Shown here: piece after piece, positions 44,601 to 56,400 of the stretch
Layout of the letters: every line of letters begins with the position of its first letter
Position numbering within the stretch: the first letter of the stretch is position 1
Translations under genes and position numbers: made by a program
Notes under the pieces: model-generated
Seen by the model: the letters and a program-made list of their open reading frames with translations, nothing else
Told to the model about the DNA's origin: nothing
Databases searched by the model: none
NCBI GenBank assembly: GCA_907165065.1
Contig: OU015526.1
Coordinates: 68,409,723 to 68,473,722, forward strand
Origin: Caprimulgus europaeus
Lineage: Eukaryota; Chordata; Aves; Caprimulgiformes; Caprimulgidae
Direction: 5' to 3'
Length of the DNA: 64,000 nt

Positions 44601-47600
44601 AGACCATGTTAGTTCAAATACTTGTAATGGAATGTTGTCTCTGTCTGCATCAATTAGTGTTACAGCAGCATTAATATAAAAGATAGAAGTTTGGCAAGCA
44701 TGGCCTTGCTAGGAAAAGCAGTTAGAAAAAGTGACTTCTTAAAGGACTTTATATTAAAAAATAAGCCATAGCACATGAAGCAGTTCCGAATTTTTTCTGA
44801 TGCTGACATCTAGAGAATTGATTTAATATATTTGCATGCACACAAAGAATAGATTTGGATAAAGTATGCTGAGTTTAAATTTTGTTTTCAATGTGAGAAC
44901 ATGCTTTGAATTGTCTGCCTCTAAAATTGCCTCTTTTGAAGTTGTTAGTCTTGAAGTTCTGCTACAGAACCTTCAGTTTTAGAACTTTAAAATTACACAT
45001 TTTAAGATTTTAAAATAGTCAAACACCTTAATTTCCTTCCTCTTAAGCAGCTGGAAGCAATACAGTTTTTGAACTTAATTCCTTAAATGCTGAAAATTTG
45101 GCCACAGTTTTCATGCAGTCCTTCCTTGTCTCTAAAAAAAATAAAATCTAACCAGGACCAAAGTAGATATTTTCTCCGAGTGACCTAGTCATCTGCTGTT
45201 GAGAGAAGAAGTGAGGGTTTCATTCTGACTATAACATAATCAGAAGGACATGGTAGGTGTGAAAGCATTAAGCAAACCTTCCAGGGCATCAAAATGATGT
45301 CAGTATATTCCCTCTTTTCTCTTAAGGTTCACTTCTGCAAGGTACTGAGTTTTAACCCTACTCTGCCAAAATATTTGAGTGGGATACCCGCAGAGTCAGT
45401 GGTGCTGTTGACCCACTGAAGGCTACACCTGTGTTGCCTGAGACTGGGGTAAGAGTACTCAGTGCTCTGGAACTTACTTCATGCTGGCTTCGGGTACTCT
45501 CCAGACATCCCATAATCCGATGCCTTGCGCTGCTCAGTAATTTACATGAATGTCACAGCCAATGGCAGATGATTGCTACCTTCCTTGTTATTGATAGCAA
45601 GAAGTCCAAAACATTTTGGAGGCCATACAGTGAAAACAGTTGAAATTTATTTCTTGTGTTATTTTCAGTATTGGCCTTCTGAATAAATGCTCAGCTCAGA
45701 GTTTTTAATTGGACTTCTGAGCAGCGAATTCCAATTCACAATACAAAACAACCATTGAATCAGCTCTTTTTAAAATCCTCCTCATTCCCAACTGTATCTT
45801 CCCAAAAGAGGTTTCTGTTCTTATTTTTCCTATGGAATCCTCTGTGTGCTTTCTCAAAAGAGTTAATGTCTCTCTTCCTTCCCTTTTTTTCTGTGCCCTG
45901 TGTAGTCATATTTTTGTGTATCTTGTCACAGAGTGTTATCTTAGTGTCGCTTTTCCCAGAAGTGCCGCTGCAGCTTCTTTCCCTGCGCATTCTCTAGATT
46001 CAGTTAGTCCTCACACTTTTTCACAGTAAGCAGTGCTGTTAAGAGGGAGTAAAAATTATGTTCTCAAAGTAATTTAATAGTTTTTTAGAGTCACATCAAA
46101 TCAGGCTTAAAATAAGCTACAAAACAGTGCTGGGTAGAAAAGCAGTATGCCAAAGAGCACATTCATGGCATATTTCCTGCATGTCCTATGGTAAGAGAAG
46201 AACTTCCTGGCTGGAAGAACTTAATACTAGGGAGCAGCTGATCAGAGAGAGGCTTTCCTCATCCAAATGGTTTTCATGTTTTCTCATCCTCAGGAAAATT
46301 CTCCCCTTGTGCCCAAACCCAAAATGTCTGTTACAAAGAACTGTGTGTAACAAACAAGGCCGTCAATCAAGAGAAACAATCAAATGCTATTCTAGGCTTT
46401 TTTGTTTATTAGAGGGTTGAAATTATGCTTAGTGGTATTTTAATTAATGATATCAGACATTTAAAAACCAAACCCAAACCAATATAACTAATAGCAAATT
46501 TTCTGTAGCGCTTCTTAACTGAAAGCTACTCTCAGATTGGGGAGGGGTTTAAAAAAGCTGCCAGCAGAAGCCTGACTCGAAGTAGCAGTAGGAAATCTGG
46601 GACATCATTTGAACTGCAAAATGATGTTTGCCTTGCAGAACGTTCTACTTGCTTATTTAGCAAATACTGTTTTGTCTTCCACTTGCACGTGTCTCCTTTA
46701 AACTCGTTCCTGACTTCCTTCTTTTTTAGGAATGACTTTTCTTTTTAACTTGATGCAAGCTGATTCAATCTTTCTAATCTATACTCTGCTTTTACACTTT
46801 CCAGACTAAAATACAAGGGAAATCTCTTTCCAAACCCGAGGAAGTTAAATACAAACAAAGGACAGTCGTTCACCATTGCGTACCTTGCAGCCTACCTTGG
46901 GATGACTTTATGCCTTCTATTGTAAAACTCCATCCTTGTGAGACTTTAAAGGAACTGCCTATGTTTGCAAGGCCAAACCATATTGAGCTTATTACTGAAT
47001 CTGCTTTGTAGAAGGCAGTTCTGAGATTGAGAAGCTGGCTGTTCTGAATGAATGCACTCTATATTTGACTGTCCAATAAAGTGTACTGGATGCTGAGCTT
47101 GGCTTGTTAGTCTGTTCTTTGTGTCATCAATTTAGGTTTTTTTTTAAATATAGCATTCTCTTAAAGGGACATGGTCAGGTTGCATAATACAGAGCTTTGC
47201 TGTTTACTGAGCAATGAGTAGACTTGTGTTGAAACCTGAAGGCAAGCAGATGGACTTGCACTAGCATAAGAAAACCAAGCATTAAAATGGATCTGTTTAG
47301 CTTTTAAACGGATACAAAAGAAGAAAATAAATTCTGACTATGTCTCTTTAAGCTCTTCCCTTTCCTTTCTATCCTCACTTAGTTTACACAGTATGACAAA
47401 CTTTGTTTCCAGTTTTTTCACGTGGTGAGTTGGTTCTAGTGGTAAACTTGCAATGAACACTTGGTATATAACTTTCTTTTGTTAATTTGATCCTAGTGCA
47501 TGTTTGCATGGTGATTGTGCATCTCTGTTGCTTTGTGCTGTTTTTAATGACTTGTCTCAGCTGAGTTTGGAGTAATGCATGGTTGGGAAACACTGGGGTT

Positions 47601-48851
47601 TTTCAGATTCTAAGGAGTCCGACCCACAGCAGTGTGGGCAAGTCTTTCAGAGACAGCTGGGACTTGTGAAAAGGAAAAGGTCAGTCATAAGTGGTCATAT
47701 TTCCAGTAAAGTACATGCTGACCACTTAAAATCAGCAAGTTATTTTCATGCTTATATACACCTAGTTTCAGTAGGGGTCCCCTGTTTTATTCTGTCTCAC
47801 AGATCTTACCTTTCTCACTTGAGTGCCTGGCTCTTGCAGTGGTCACAGTGCATTCAATACAGCTTTAAAGAAAGCAGAGGGAATGGGGATAGCAGAGTAC
47901 CTGTGGCAGTGTAGAGCTAAGAGGTGGCACAAAACCCATCTGAAAACTCATCACTTGTTGGGCTCAATGTTGTAGCTGTTGCCAGCCAAGTTAGACACCT
48001 GGAAAATAGCCCTGTGCAAACTGAAGCCACGCCTTGGGTTGCAGCGCTTCTAAGCTGTGAGCCTGATGGATAATCATCTCCCTGAGAGCCTCTGAGTGTG
48101 GTAGCAAACGTCTTTTTGCCAGTGTGGTAATTCCACTGCTGAGTGAGAGCCAGACAAGAGTCCTGTGCTGCCCATGAGCGTGTTATCACTGGCCCTTTCA
48201 ACAGAGTGGGTTTGGAGCAACAGTTGGGGTGGTCCTTTTTACCCTTCCCTGCACTCCCACCTCTTGCAGTCACTTGCTTTCAGCCACACTTTCTTTTCTT
48301 ATTGCACTGAAGCAGTTATGAAACTCGGTAATTAAGAATATGGTTTCCTCTTCTTGTAAACATCTTTTTTGGTACCACATTAGATGATATGGGGCGGGGG
48401 GGGATTAATTATTGATTTCCTGACTTGGTAAATTCTGATCCCAAAGCTTAGCTTCCCATTTTAAATTTAAATGAGGAGGATAGTAAAAAGTAGTTGCTAA
48501 TTTTGTGTTGCATGCATGCACTTTACTCTCTTTATTGTATTAAATAAATCCTTAAAAGGTGATGAAGAAGAGACAGCTGAAGTTACTGAAGCAGAGATAG
48601 CCACGGAAGAGGCTGATGCAGTAGCTGCTGCTGGACCCACAGCACAGGATGAGGGTGCTGCACCCACAGCACAGGATGAGGGTGCTGCACCCACAGCACA
48701 GGATGAGAGTGCTGGGGTCTCCCCAGAAGCTGGAGGCGAGGATGACTTACCAGCTCCAGAGGCATCGCCTGCTGTGGAGGAAGCACAGCAGGAAGCTGCT
48801 GCTAATTTGGAAGTTGCTGCTATTTCAGAAGCTGCTGCAGTGCAAGGTTAA
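40988..48851 (+). CDS. MGARP: MGARP, mitochondrial Glu/Ala-rich membrane protein (4 exons)
   Basis: A 191-residue product from exons 40988-41072, 42728-42831, 43877-43970 and 48559-48851. MGARP (OSAP/HUMMR) is a mitochondrial membrane protein linked in mammals to mitochondrial transport in neurons and to steroidogenic cells. Residues 1-34 are basic (MYLCRAASQALASRLTRA...RQM), a targeting sequence. SSGSVPGSSGENMIYYLLAG leads into one membrane helix (about 47-65), the most conserved part of the family. The rest is a low-complexity acidic tail with three 9-residue repeats (120-146). The C-terminus EAAAVQG resembles human EAASAQG. Human MGARP has 240 residues. The start ATG has a good GCCGCC context; the frame is open upstream only from a GTG. 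A longer form may exist (see 63882). Confidence 0.92.
41073..42727 (+). other. MGARP: MGARP intron 1
   Basis: The first 600 bases belong to the CpG island. The rest is ordinary intron with no recognised element. Confidence 0.7.
42728..42831 (+). CDS. MGARP: MGARP exon 2 (membrane helix)
   Basis: Encodes residues 29-63, APLRQMSSGSVPGSSGENMI then YYLLAGVAAFGGLFY, the conserved signature of the family. The acceptor is TTTTTGTAG and the donor GTAAGTGT, phase 0. Confidence 0.94.
42832..43876 (+). other. MGARP: MGARP intron 2
   Basis: AT-rich intron with several homopolymer runs (a C run near 43401, T runs near 43569 and 43727). No gene or named repeat. Confidence 0.7.
43877..43970 (+). CDS. MGARP: MGARP exon 3
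   Basis: Encodes residues 64-94 plus one base (AYRVVSSSRSNYIEHVNILH ... RRSTSK). The opening AYRVV matches human AYKTV at the end of the helix. The acceptor is CCTTTCAG and the donor GTGAGTTG, phase 1. Confidence 0.92.
44162..44223. repeat. 31-bp imperfect tandem duplication
   Basis: Two adjacent 31-base units (44162-44192 and 44193-44223) share the end CCTGCA and match at about 25 of 31 positions. Confidence 0.75.
46805..47100 (+). other. MGARP: possible alternative terminal exon of MGARP
   Basis: A long pyrimidine tract ends in CACTTTCCAG at 46804. The sequence after it runs to AATAAA at 47075-47080, followed by a GT-rich stretch typical of cleavage sites. Joined to exon 3 it would add one Asp and stop, giving a 95-residue protein that keeps the targeting sequence and membrane helix but lacks the acidic tail. 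Confidence 0.4.
47075..47080 (+). terminator. poly(A) signal AATAAA with GT-rich downstream element
   Basis: CCAATAAAGTG followed by a GT-rich region (TTGTTAGTCTGTTCTTTGTG), a strong-looking cleavage/polyadenylation site inside MGARP intron 3. Confidence 0.5.
48559..48851 (+). CDS. MGARP: MGARP exon 4 (acidic Glu/Ala-rich tail)
   Basis: Encodes residues 95-191, rich in Glu and Ala, ending EAAAVQG then TAA (48849-48851). The acceptor is CTTAAAAG. The Gly and stop codons GGT TAA contain GTTAAC, a possible weak donor at 48847, which would give an in-frame join to 63882. AATAAA signals for a short 3'UTR lie at 49370 and 49956. Confidence 0.93.
48633..48713 (+). repeat. MGARP: 27-bp coding minisatellite (3 copies) in MGARP exon 4
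   Basis: Three head-to-tail 27-base units encode GPTAQDEGA, APTAQDEGA and APTAQDESA. The nucleotide copies differ at only a few positions, so the expansion is recent and keeps the frame. Confidence 0.95.
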
Positions 48852-49955
48852 CTTCTGAATGTGGTTTTTGTGTGGGGGGGTGTGTGTGTGTGTGTGTTGT
48901 GGGTTCTAAAACTCTGCCTCTTAAAAGAGAACATTAAGAACAAACATCAGTATTCCTAATGGAGTTTGTCCTGCAGTGAAAACTAATTCAAGTGTTGATA
49001 TATCATGAGCATAAGGTAATTAAGTTTATTAAATCAGTGTCTCTAAAAGCATGCTGCCTGTGGCACCAGACTCACTGTCTAAAACCAAGAGAATTAAATT
49101 TATTTTACTACCCCATCCTATTTAACTTCTTTAAGGTCTTACATTAAGGTGAGCATATAATATCAGTTAAACAGTTGTTTCAGTGCCCTGATTCTTAAGA
49201 GTTTGTTAAGGAATCAAAACACTTTATTTCACTGGCCATTCCTAAGATATTCACACGAAATAATTACAGCTGTTCTGTCAATGTAACTTCAACAGAATTT
49301 TGTGTAGCAACCAAGATGTTGTCATGGTCCCAGTGTTAAGGATATACTAGGCTAAAAATTTCAAAATCCAATAAAACATCAAATTGGTAAACACTTAAAT
49401 CAATTAATGGCTACACGTTCAGTATTGTGAACTGTCAGGTTGCTTGAAATATTTTGGTTTACTGTACATTTAAAAAATCACAATAATACAAATGCAAACT
49501 TATCCATAAATTGTACAAAATACAGAATTATAATTTAACTTGATTTTTTTAGCAGGTTCTCTTTTCTTTTTTTTTTTTTTCCCTCCTAACCTGTAAGGAT
49601 AGAACAATAGCTTATCCTCTTACCTCTTGATTTGTTCAGCTGAATTTGGAAGGGACACACATAAAGCAATTTCTTGGTTGATAGGAAAGCAGCAAACAAA
49701 TCTAGTGTCTTCAGTTAAAAACCAGTCAAAGAAAATAACAAAGAACTTGCTGGCCTGTCGTGAAAGAGAATCTTCTCTTTAGTTCTTGCTTTGGAAGGGA
49801 AGATTTCGGTGTGGCTGTAGCAAGTATGAGAACCACTGAAGCAGTTTTCAGCTTGACTTGAAGATGGAATCTTTACAGCACACCTATGTTTGACTTCATG
49901 TGAGAAAACAAACATCTGCTGGAGAGGATATATCTAGAACACGGGTCTAACTGAG

Positions 49956-49961
49956 AATAAA
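49956..49961 (+). terminator. MGARP: poly(A) signal AATAAA, possible end of MGARP short 3'UTR
   Basis: AATAAA followed within 40 bases by a GT-rich stretch. A weaker candidate lies upstream at 49370-49375. Either could end the transcript that stops at 48851. Confidence 0.4.
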
Positions 49962-52961
49962 AGTGTTTTGAGTGCTAGTCTGTGGGAGGTTGTCATAGCA
50001 CCTTGGAAGGTATTGGCAGATTTGGGAGTTATTTTTGCCTTGGTGCCTCCGGTGAGGAATGGATGCATCTTAATGGCCTTTTTAACAAGGGAACTTGAGA
50101 AGCAGGGCAGCACTTCAAATGGCTGACCTTTCTGAAATGGGGTTTTAATTCATGTGTGAGTAGCTGCCGTGCTTGTCTGCAAAACAATCCATTACAAATA
50201 ACATTTTCAAACAATACTTGGTCCAACCCGCTAAAGGTGACATAGCTAACAAAAGTACAAGTAAGTATGTTTGTAGTGACAAAGTTCCTGTTTCCATATA
50301 CAAAATATGTATAAGAGAGTAGTTAAAATACCTAGAGAATTAAAAATTTCAATTTCTATGAAATATTAGACCATTTCATTTGGAAAGGAAGTAGTCTGGT
50401 ATATGTTAAAGTTGGTGGATGAGAGCTGTTAAGAGATTTAAAATGTCTTGCAGTGTTTGCCTCTGTTGCTCCACAGAGCAATTGCAAAATTTCACTTTAA
50501 GGAGGGGGCACTTGCTTGTCTCTAGAAGTGGTTCAATATTCCTTTCACAGTGCTTATCTAGGAATATTTGTTGATTATTGGATAGGGTAGGATCTTTTGT
50601 ATGGAAAATACTCCTGCTGCTCTGTTGAAGAAGAAGCAGCTAGGATCTTCCTTGAGAAACCTGCATAAGTGGATTAAACCTGAGAATTTAATTCTTGACA
50701 CAGTGACTTCATGTAGTTAGGGTCACTATTTTATAAGGAGAAATATGTCTTGTAACTGTTAGTTACTGCTGGTGTTGACTAGAAGTGCTATTTAGAAATT
50801 ACCCATTTCTCAGATCTGTTATCTATGGCAAGGTACTTACTGAAGAAGATATCACTAGAACAACACTTCTGTTATGTTGATATTCATCAGGAATTCTGAG
50901 GGTCGTTTCAGGTGTCCCCTGTCAAATCTTGCTGCAGTGGTTCTCTCAAATTGTTGGGAAACTTCTGTGTGTTGTTTCAGCCCTCTTCCTTCCAGCCTCT
51001 AATCAGGATATCACGGATTATCCAGAGCATTTCCTATCAAGCAGCAGAAGTTGTACATAGGTGAACCCTATGGACCTCATGAGTGAGGTTCCCCCCGGGG
51101 ACAAAGTCCCTCTGTGGCTGCTGAGTCACCTGAGTCCTGCCCTGGCAGGGGACCTTTGCTGGGGCTGCTCCTCTCCTCCAGGCCCCATGTGCAGCAGAGC
51201 AGCACAACCGCTGGTGTGGTTCTTCCCTCGGATCTCCCAGAAATTGGTGGGGCCCTTTGGCTCTTGGCCACAGGAAGAGCGTGACAAGCAGTGCGGGGTC
51301 TTGCAGGCACAAGCTTAGACCAGGACCCCTTTCCTTTCAGCCGTGTGAAACCTAGTTTCCGTTGTTGTGATAATTAAAATGTAAGCAGATGGCATTTTGA
51401 TTCAAAGGTCCTCTGCTCTCCGTGTACCTCTTTGTTCAGTGTTTACCTGCACTACAGCTATTTGTGGGTTGGGGTTTTTTTATAGTTTTATAATTAAAAA
51501 GCTTTTGGAAATGCCTTTTAGTTTTGTATGCAACCACCTTCATAATTTGAGAGGAAAAAAGTGTACCTACATTTTTCCTAAGGTAGAGAATTATTTTTCT
51601 TTCAGAACTGCCAAGGGAAATGCAAGCTTACTTTGAAAAAGAATACTTATTTAAATAACTTTTATTAGTTTACTTGGTAGCTTGATGTTACTTCTGTAGA
51701 TGAGGTTGCAAGTATTTTTATTGTTACCAGTAAACCTCTGCTTTTTCAGAAGCAATTGTTTCTTTTAATCTATAAGACTATCTGTAATATGTTTGGAAGT
51801 GCAAGGTGCCAGTGGACATGTATCTCCAGCTCCAGTATATATACATTATGTGTGTATACAGATGACATGAATGTGTGCAAAATAACCCAAACCAAACAAC
51901 AACAACAACAAACCCCAGCCTTGGAGGTAGGTGTTTAATCAGGGTAATTTATTACAATTGTACCTGGCTGGAATTTTTCCCCTTGCCTCAATTTAAGCAA
52001 TTTACAATCCACTACTAGTATCTGGAATTCTGTGGAATATTCTTGCCAAAAAGGTACTGTGCCACGTAAGTCTGTTCCCAAGGTTTAGCTTCCTCTAAAT
52101 TCTAGTTTTCTGTACCTTTTGATTACTTGAGCTGTTGCACTGTCACTCTTGGTTATTGCCTGATGCTACTAAGTTTCCTGCTGTTCTCCCTCTAGTCTAG
52201 GGACCATAAATTAAGATCAATTAGTCTTCAGATAGAACAAATGCTGTAAAATGCAGAGATTGGCAAGATGCCATTCAGATTAGGCAGTGCTGTTGCATCC
52301 GTGACTTGCAGGTCTGGGATCGCTGCTATACACTTTTCTCCAACTCTAGTACTAGGGCACGAGGTTCTGGCATTGTCAGCTGGAATAGCAAAAGCCATGA
52401 GTCCCAAACTGTGCTTTCTTGGACTCCTGGCCTCTGTAGCGTGGGTTCATTTCACATTTTGTCAGTACTGAAGGATGTGGTCTCTCTGGTTGTTGTTCCA
52501 AACACCGTTTGGGTGAGTAACTAGGTTTGGAGAGGATTAGTGTGTGAATGTGCCAGTGGTTTCTGTGTTAAGCTTCGAATGGCATTACAATGCCAGTTGT
52601 CTGCAGCCTAGAGAAACAAACACAGGCTGCACTGGGCAGGAGCCGCTGCTTTCTGGACAGGACTTTTGCTGACCCGATTGCGCAGCGATGCCAAGCACAC
52701 AGAGAGACCCGACGTGATGGGTGTACGTTGTTTTCGCTTGGTAAGTTACCAAACTGGGGGCATATTCGAGTGCTCTGGCACTGGGGGTGTTTTGAAGATT
52801 GCTGAAAAGTCCTCAGAGTCATTTGCAGTTGCTCATGCTTACAGACCTTGTCCCTTAGGCTTATGCTGCTTATTCACAGTTGCACCTCCTGAAAATAACT
52901 ACAGGCAGGGCTTTTTTCTCGCTTTTATAGATCAGAAGCATCTCATAACAGACCTGTTATC

Positions 52962-53407
52962 TGTCACGACGGAGGGAAGACCCGGATGCTCAATATGAGT
53001 GATCAGCAAGCTCCATTTATTGATTACATATGTGCTCCTTATATACAGTGGTTAATTAAGCTCATGCCTATTCTTAAAGACCTATACTGATTGGTTTATT
53101 AATTATCCTGGGAACTTTCTCCTTTGTTACAACAGGTGGCTTTGCTCTGGTCACGTCCCAAGGACGTCAACAGGATACTCCTACTTTGCGGTTACCAGCT
53201 AAAGCTACTCCCTTCTTTTTCCCAGCTTAGTTTTGCTAAAGTTGTTTGTCTGAAGTCTCAAGGACAAGTAAGTATCCTGGAGACTTCTGCTAATTTACCC
53301 TGACTTATGTCAAGGGCCTAAGCTGGCTACTGTGGCCTGAGCCATTTCATACCCTCGCTGCTTCTGCTAAGCCTCTGATTGTACAACATCTCTAGTGATC
53401 TGCAACA
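52962..53407 (-). mobile_element. solo LTR of an endogenous retrovirus (6-bp TSD)
   Basis: A 446-base element with TG...CA ends (minus strand TGTTGCAGATC ... GTCGTGACA), flanked by perfect 6-base direct repeats GTTATC (52956-52961 and 53408-53413). On the minus strand a TATATAAGG box (53037-53045) precedes AATAAA (53016-53021), the order seen in LTR U3/R. Six-base duplications are typical of class II (alpha/beta-type) elements. No internal retroviral genes remain, so it is a recombination-derived solo LTR. Confidence 0.88.
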
Positions 53408-56400
53408 GTTATCTGCCATTTTCTTATGTATAACATCATGGCATGGAATGGGCCTCTAGGTGTAGGTTGGTGTAACAGAAGACAGAATTAAGGAAAGTAT
53501 TCATGTCTGATGGAAATCTGTGCTTAATTACCAACTGCTATAAAGGTTTTCTATTCTGAATCTCCTCTTAGAGGATTTTTTTTCTCTTCATTGATGATGA
53601 TGGACTAAGCTTACTAAATTAGGCTCTGGAGAGTTGAATTAGGTGAATATTATCCTACTGGGGAAGTATCCTTATCTGTGGAACTTCTGTTGATATTTCT
53701 GATTCACATTTATCACTTGCTTTATCTGTCCCTCAAGCCACTGCTGTGTTTTATCTCATATTTCTCTTGATTGCCATACACTGGCCACTAGTCTCTTATC
53801 TCTTCCTCCTGTTTTTCCTTCATAAAACTGAGCTTGTAGATGAGTTATCATAGCATAACTGGAAAATCTCTGTAGGAAGAATGTGACCAAGACTTAGAAA
53901 AGGCTTCTATAAAAGTTGTGAGCATGTGAAGACAGAAGCTGGTAAATGGAGAGGTTGTTCAGTTTTGAACACCCTAGCTGAAAAGAGAATTTTACAGCAT
54001 GCACTGAGCTGGGGAGGATGATTCCAGTAAAAAAACCTAGAACTTCCCAGCTAAGAGTGCAAACGAGTGGGGAAGAACTACATAAAATAACTGTCTTCCC
54101 ATTTGTTGGTTGTAGAACAAGGGGAGAAGTAGCTTCCTAAAAAAAAGATTAAAGCTGCTAAAAGGACATAAAGTGAATAATGCCTAAATGGTTGTCATGA
54201 TTAAGGAGAAAATGGACTTACTGCTTTTTACTAATAAACTCTTTATAGCCCATTGTCAAGACTTAAAAAAAAATCCTAAAATAACTTTATTTCTTTGAAT
54301 TAGAAAGCAAGAACTCACTTTGGTCATCAAAACCTGTTAGCATTTACTTCAAGTAGTATTACCTGAGAAAGTTTTCTGTGAATACAGCATGCAGAGGAAT
54401 ACTATTGGCATCCTGCTGTAGAGACAGTGGCAACAGGGACTCCTTTCTCTTCTCCTGCAGTGGCAGTTCAAACCAGAATGGTAATGATGGGGATTTCAGT
54501 ATTATTTTTTGGGCAGTGTTTCTTATTGCAGAGAGAAACATCACTTTCAAAACACAGCATACTAAACTTTGATTGCTTCTTTGAAAACAATGTAAGTGGA
54601 TAAAACTTGGCGCATTACTTTGTCTGAAGACTGTTAAAGAAAATGCCTGACTTTAATACACAGGTTTTTTAGAACTTCTGAAGGATTTAATACATCAAAT
54701 TATGAGTGCATTTTCATATATGCTGTTTATGTTGCACTAGTTTTCCTCGTGATCCATTCCAATCAGTGGTTAGATGTTTAAAACAACAAACCAACCAACC
54801 AACTACACTGTGAATTGCTTCTCATTGCCACAAATTCATGCCACAGAATATAAAATGATATGCTTGAAATTACATGAGGTATTATAAACTATTCTGGATT
54901 AATGTGGTATGCACTGTTACACTTTTATTCTGACCATTACTGGCATCCCTGAATCTTTTTTAATCATCCATTGTAGAAAAAGCTCTCTTGAAGTGAGTCT
55001 TCTGGTCATTAATATGAACTAATGAGGATGTTTTAGGAACTAGTGACCTACATTAGGCAATGTTTGCTTGAATGAAGTTGTTTCTTTTCTTGCTGCATAG
55101 AGGGAAGAAAAAGTGTTTTTCTTAATAATGTGGTTTATAACAGCATGGTTTAGGTTCTCAGCTGGACACCATGGATTTTTATCTGGATTACTTATGGATG
55201 GCTTGCAAAAAGGAAAAGCTGTCATATTTTTACAGTGGCAGTGTTATTAGAAACCCCAGCCTTCCTTTGTTCCTCAGTTTCTCCAAGACATTGGGCTCGG
55301 AGCCTCTGGTTCAGGTTTAACTTATGGAATAGCTGAAATGCCAAAGGGAGAAAACTCCTGATGCCCGTGGGCTCCAGTGAGGAAGGGTGAGGGAAGGGTA
55401 GGGAAGGGTGAGGCTCCTTCATGCTGTGTCCAAACAACTGGGTGGCCAGGCCAGGGCAGCTCTGCAAACCATTTCCTGAGAGCAGTGTGGGCTTTGGTAG
55501 TCACCAGCCACTAGTTCCTGTCCTGTGCATTCCAGGAACTGATCAGACTGAAAAATAATCAGTGCTTTTCTAAATAATTGTTAGTTCCCTGATTCCCTGA
55601 TTGCACATAGAGCCGAGAAGTTTATTTTTACCTGTCTGAAGCTCAAGTGCTGGATTCACGGCATCAGAGAGGGACGTTGGTCTGTGGTTAACCATCCAGT
55701 AGATTTTTTTTCCTTTTTAAGCTCAATGTTTAAGTATTTTTCCATTCTGGTAACTTACTCTAGCTGGTTATAATCTTTAATGGTCACTGAATAAAATGCC
55801 AGTGAGCAGAGAGAGAGCTTTTCTGGTAGTCCTGTGTGATGTTCCTGGTGCTTGGGATGTTGCTGGTGGGTATCTGCAAGCCCTTCATGCTGAGTTCCCT
55901 GGCTGATGAAACCCGGAGCACCTGCTCCCTTTGCAAGGACGTGTGCACAGTTTTGCCTATTCTGTCCCAAACTGACCCGGTGATTGTTATTTTCCCCTCT
56001 CCCTGTTGCTGATGTGGCTGATGGTGGTTTGAGCCCCTGTAAGCAGGGGGAGGAGGTGCTGAACCCAAGCCAGCCATACCTAGGGTGGCAGGTGGCTGCT
56101 GGTGACAGGAAGGAAGGGGATGTTAGCTGTCACCACCACCTCAGGATTTAGAAGAAAAACCATTGTTGAAAGAACTTCTTTTCCATTTTCCTTAAAGCTG
56201 GTGATGGAAACAAAATGCATTAAGTTGATCTTCAAGAGAATCACGTTTTTTTTTACTGCTACTGCTGTGTTCTCCTGGACTGGGTCTGAGGGAGCCAGGT
56301 AGCACCACCTCTTGTGCTCTGTTTTGCAATCTCTCTCAAATACCTTCTTGAATTACTTTTCAAACATGGCAGAATTTGACTTTTTAAAAGTGAATTCTAC

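Larger units (their letters stand above)
43971..48558 (+). other. MGARP: MGARP intron 3
   Basis: Contains a 31-base imperfect tandem duplication (44162-44223) and a possible alternative terminal exon (46805-47100), both listed separately. The remaining reading frames are unremarkable. Confidence 0.65.
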
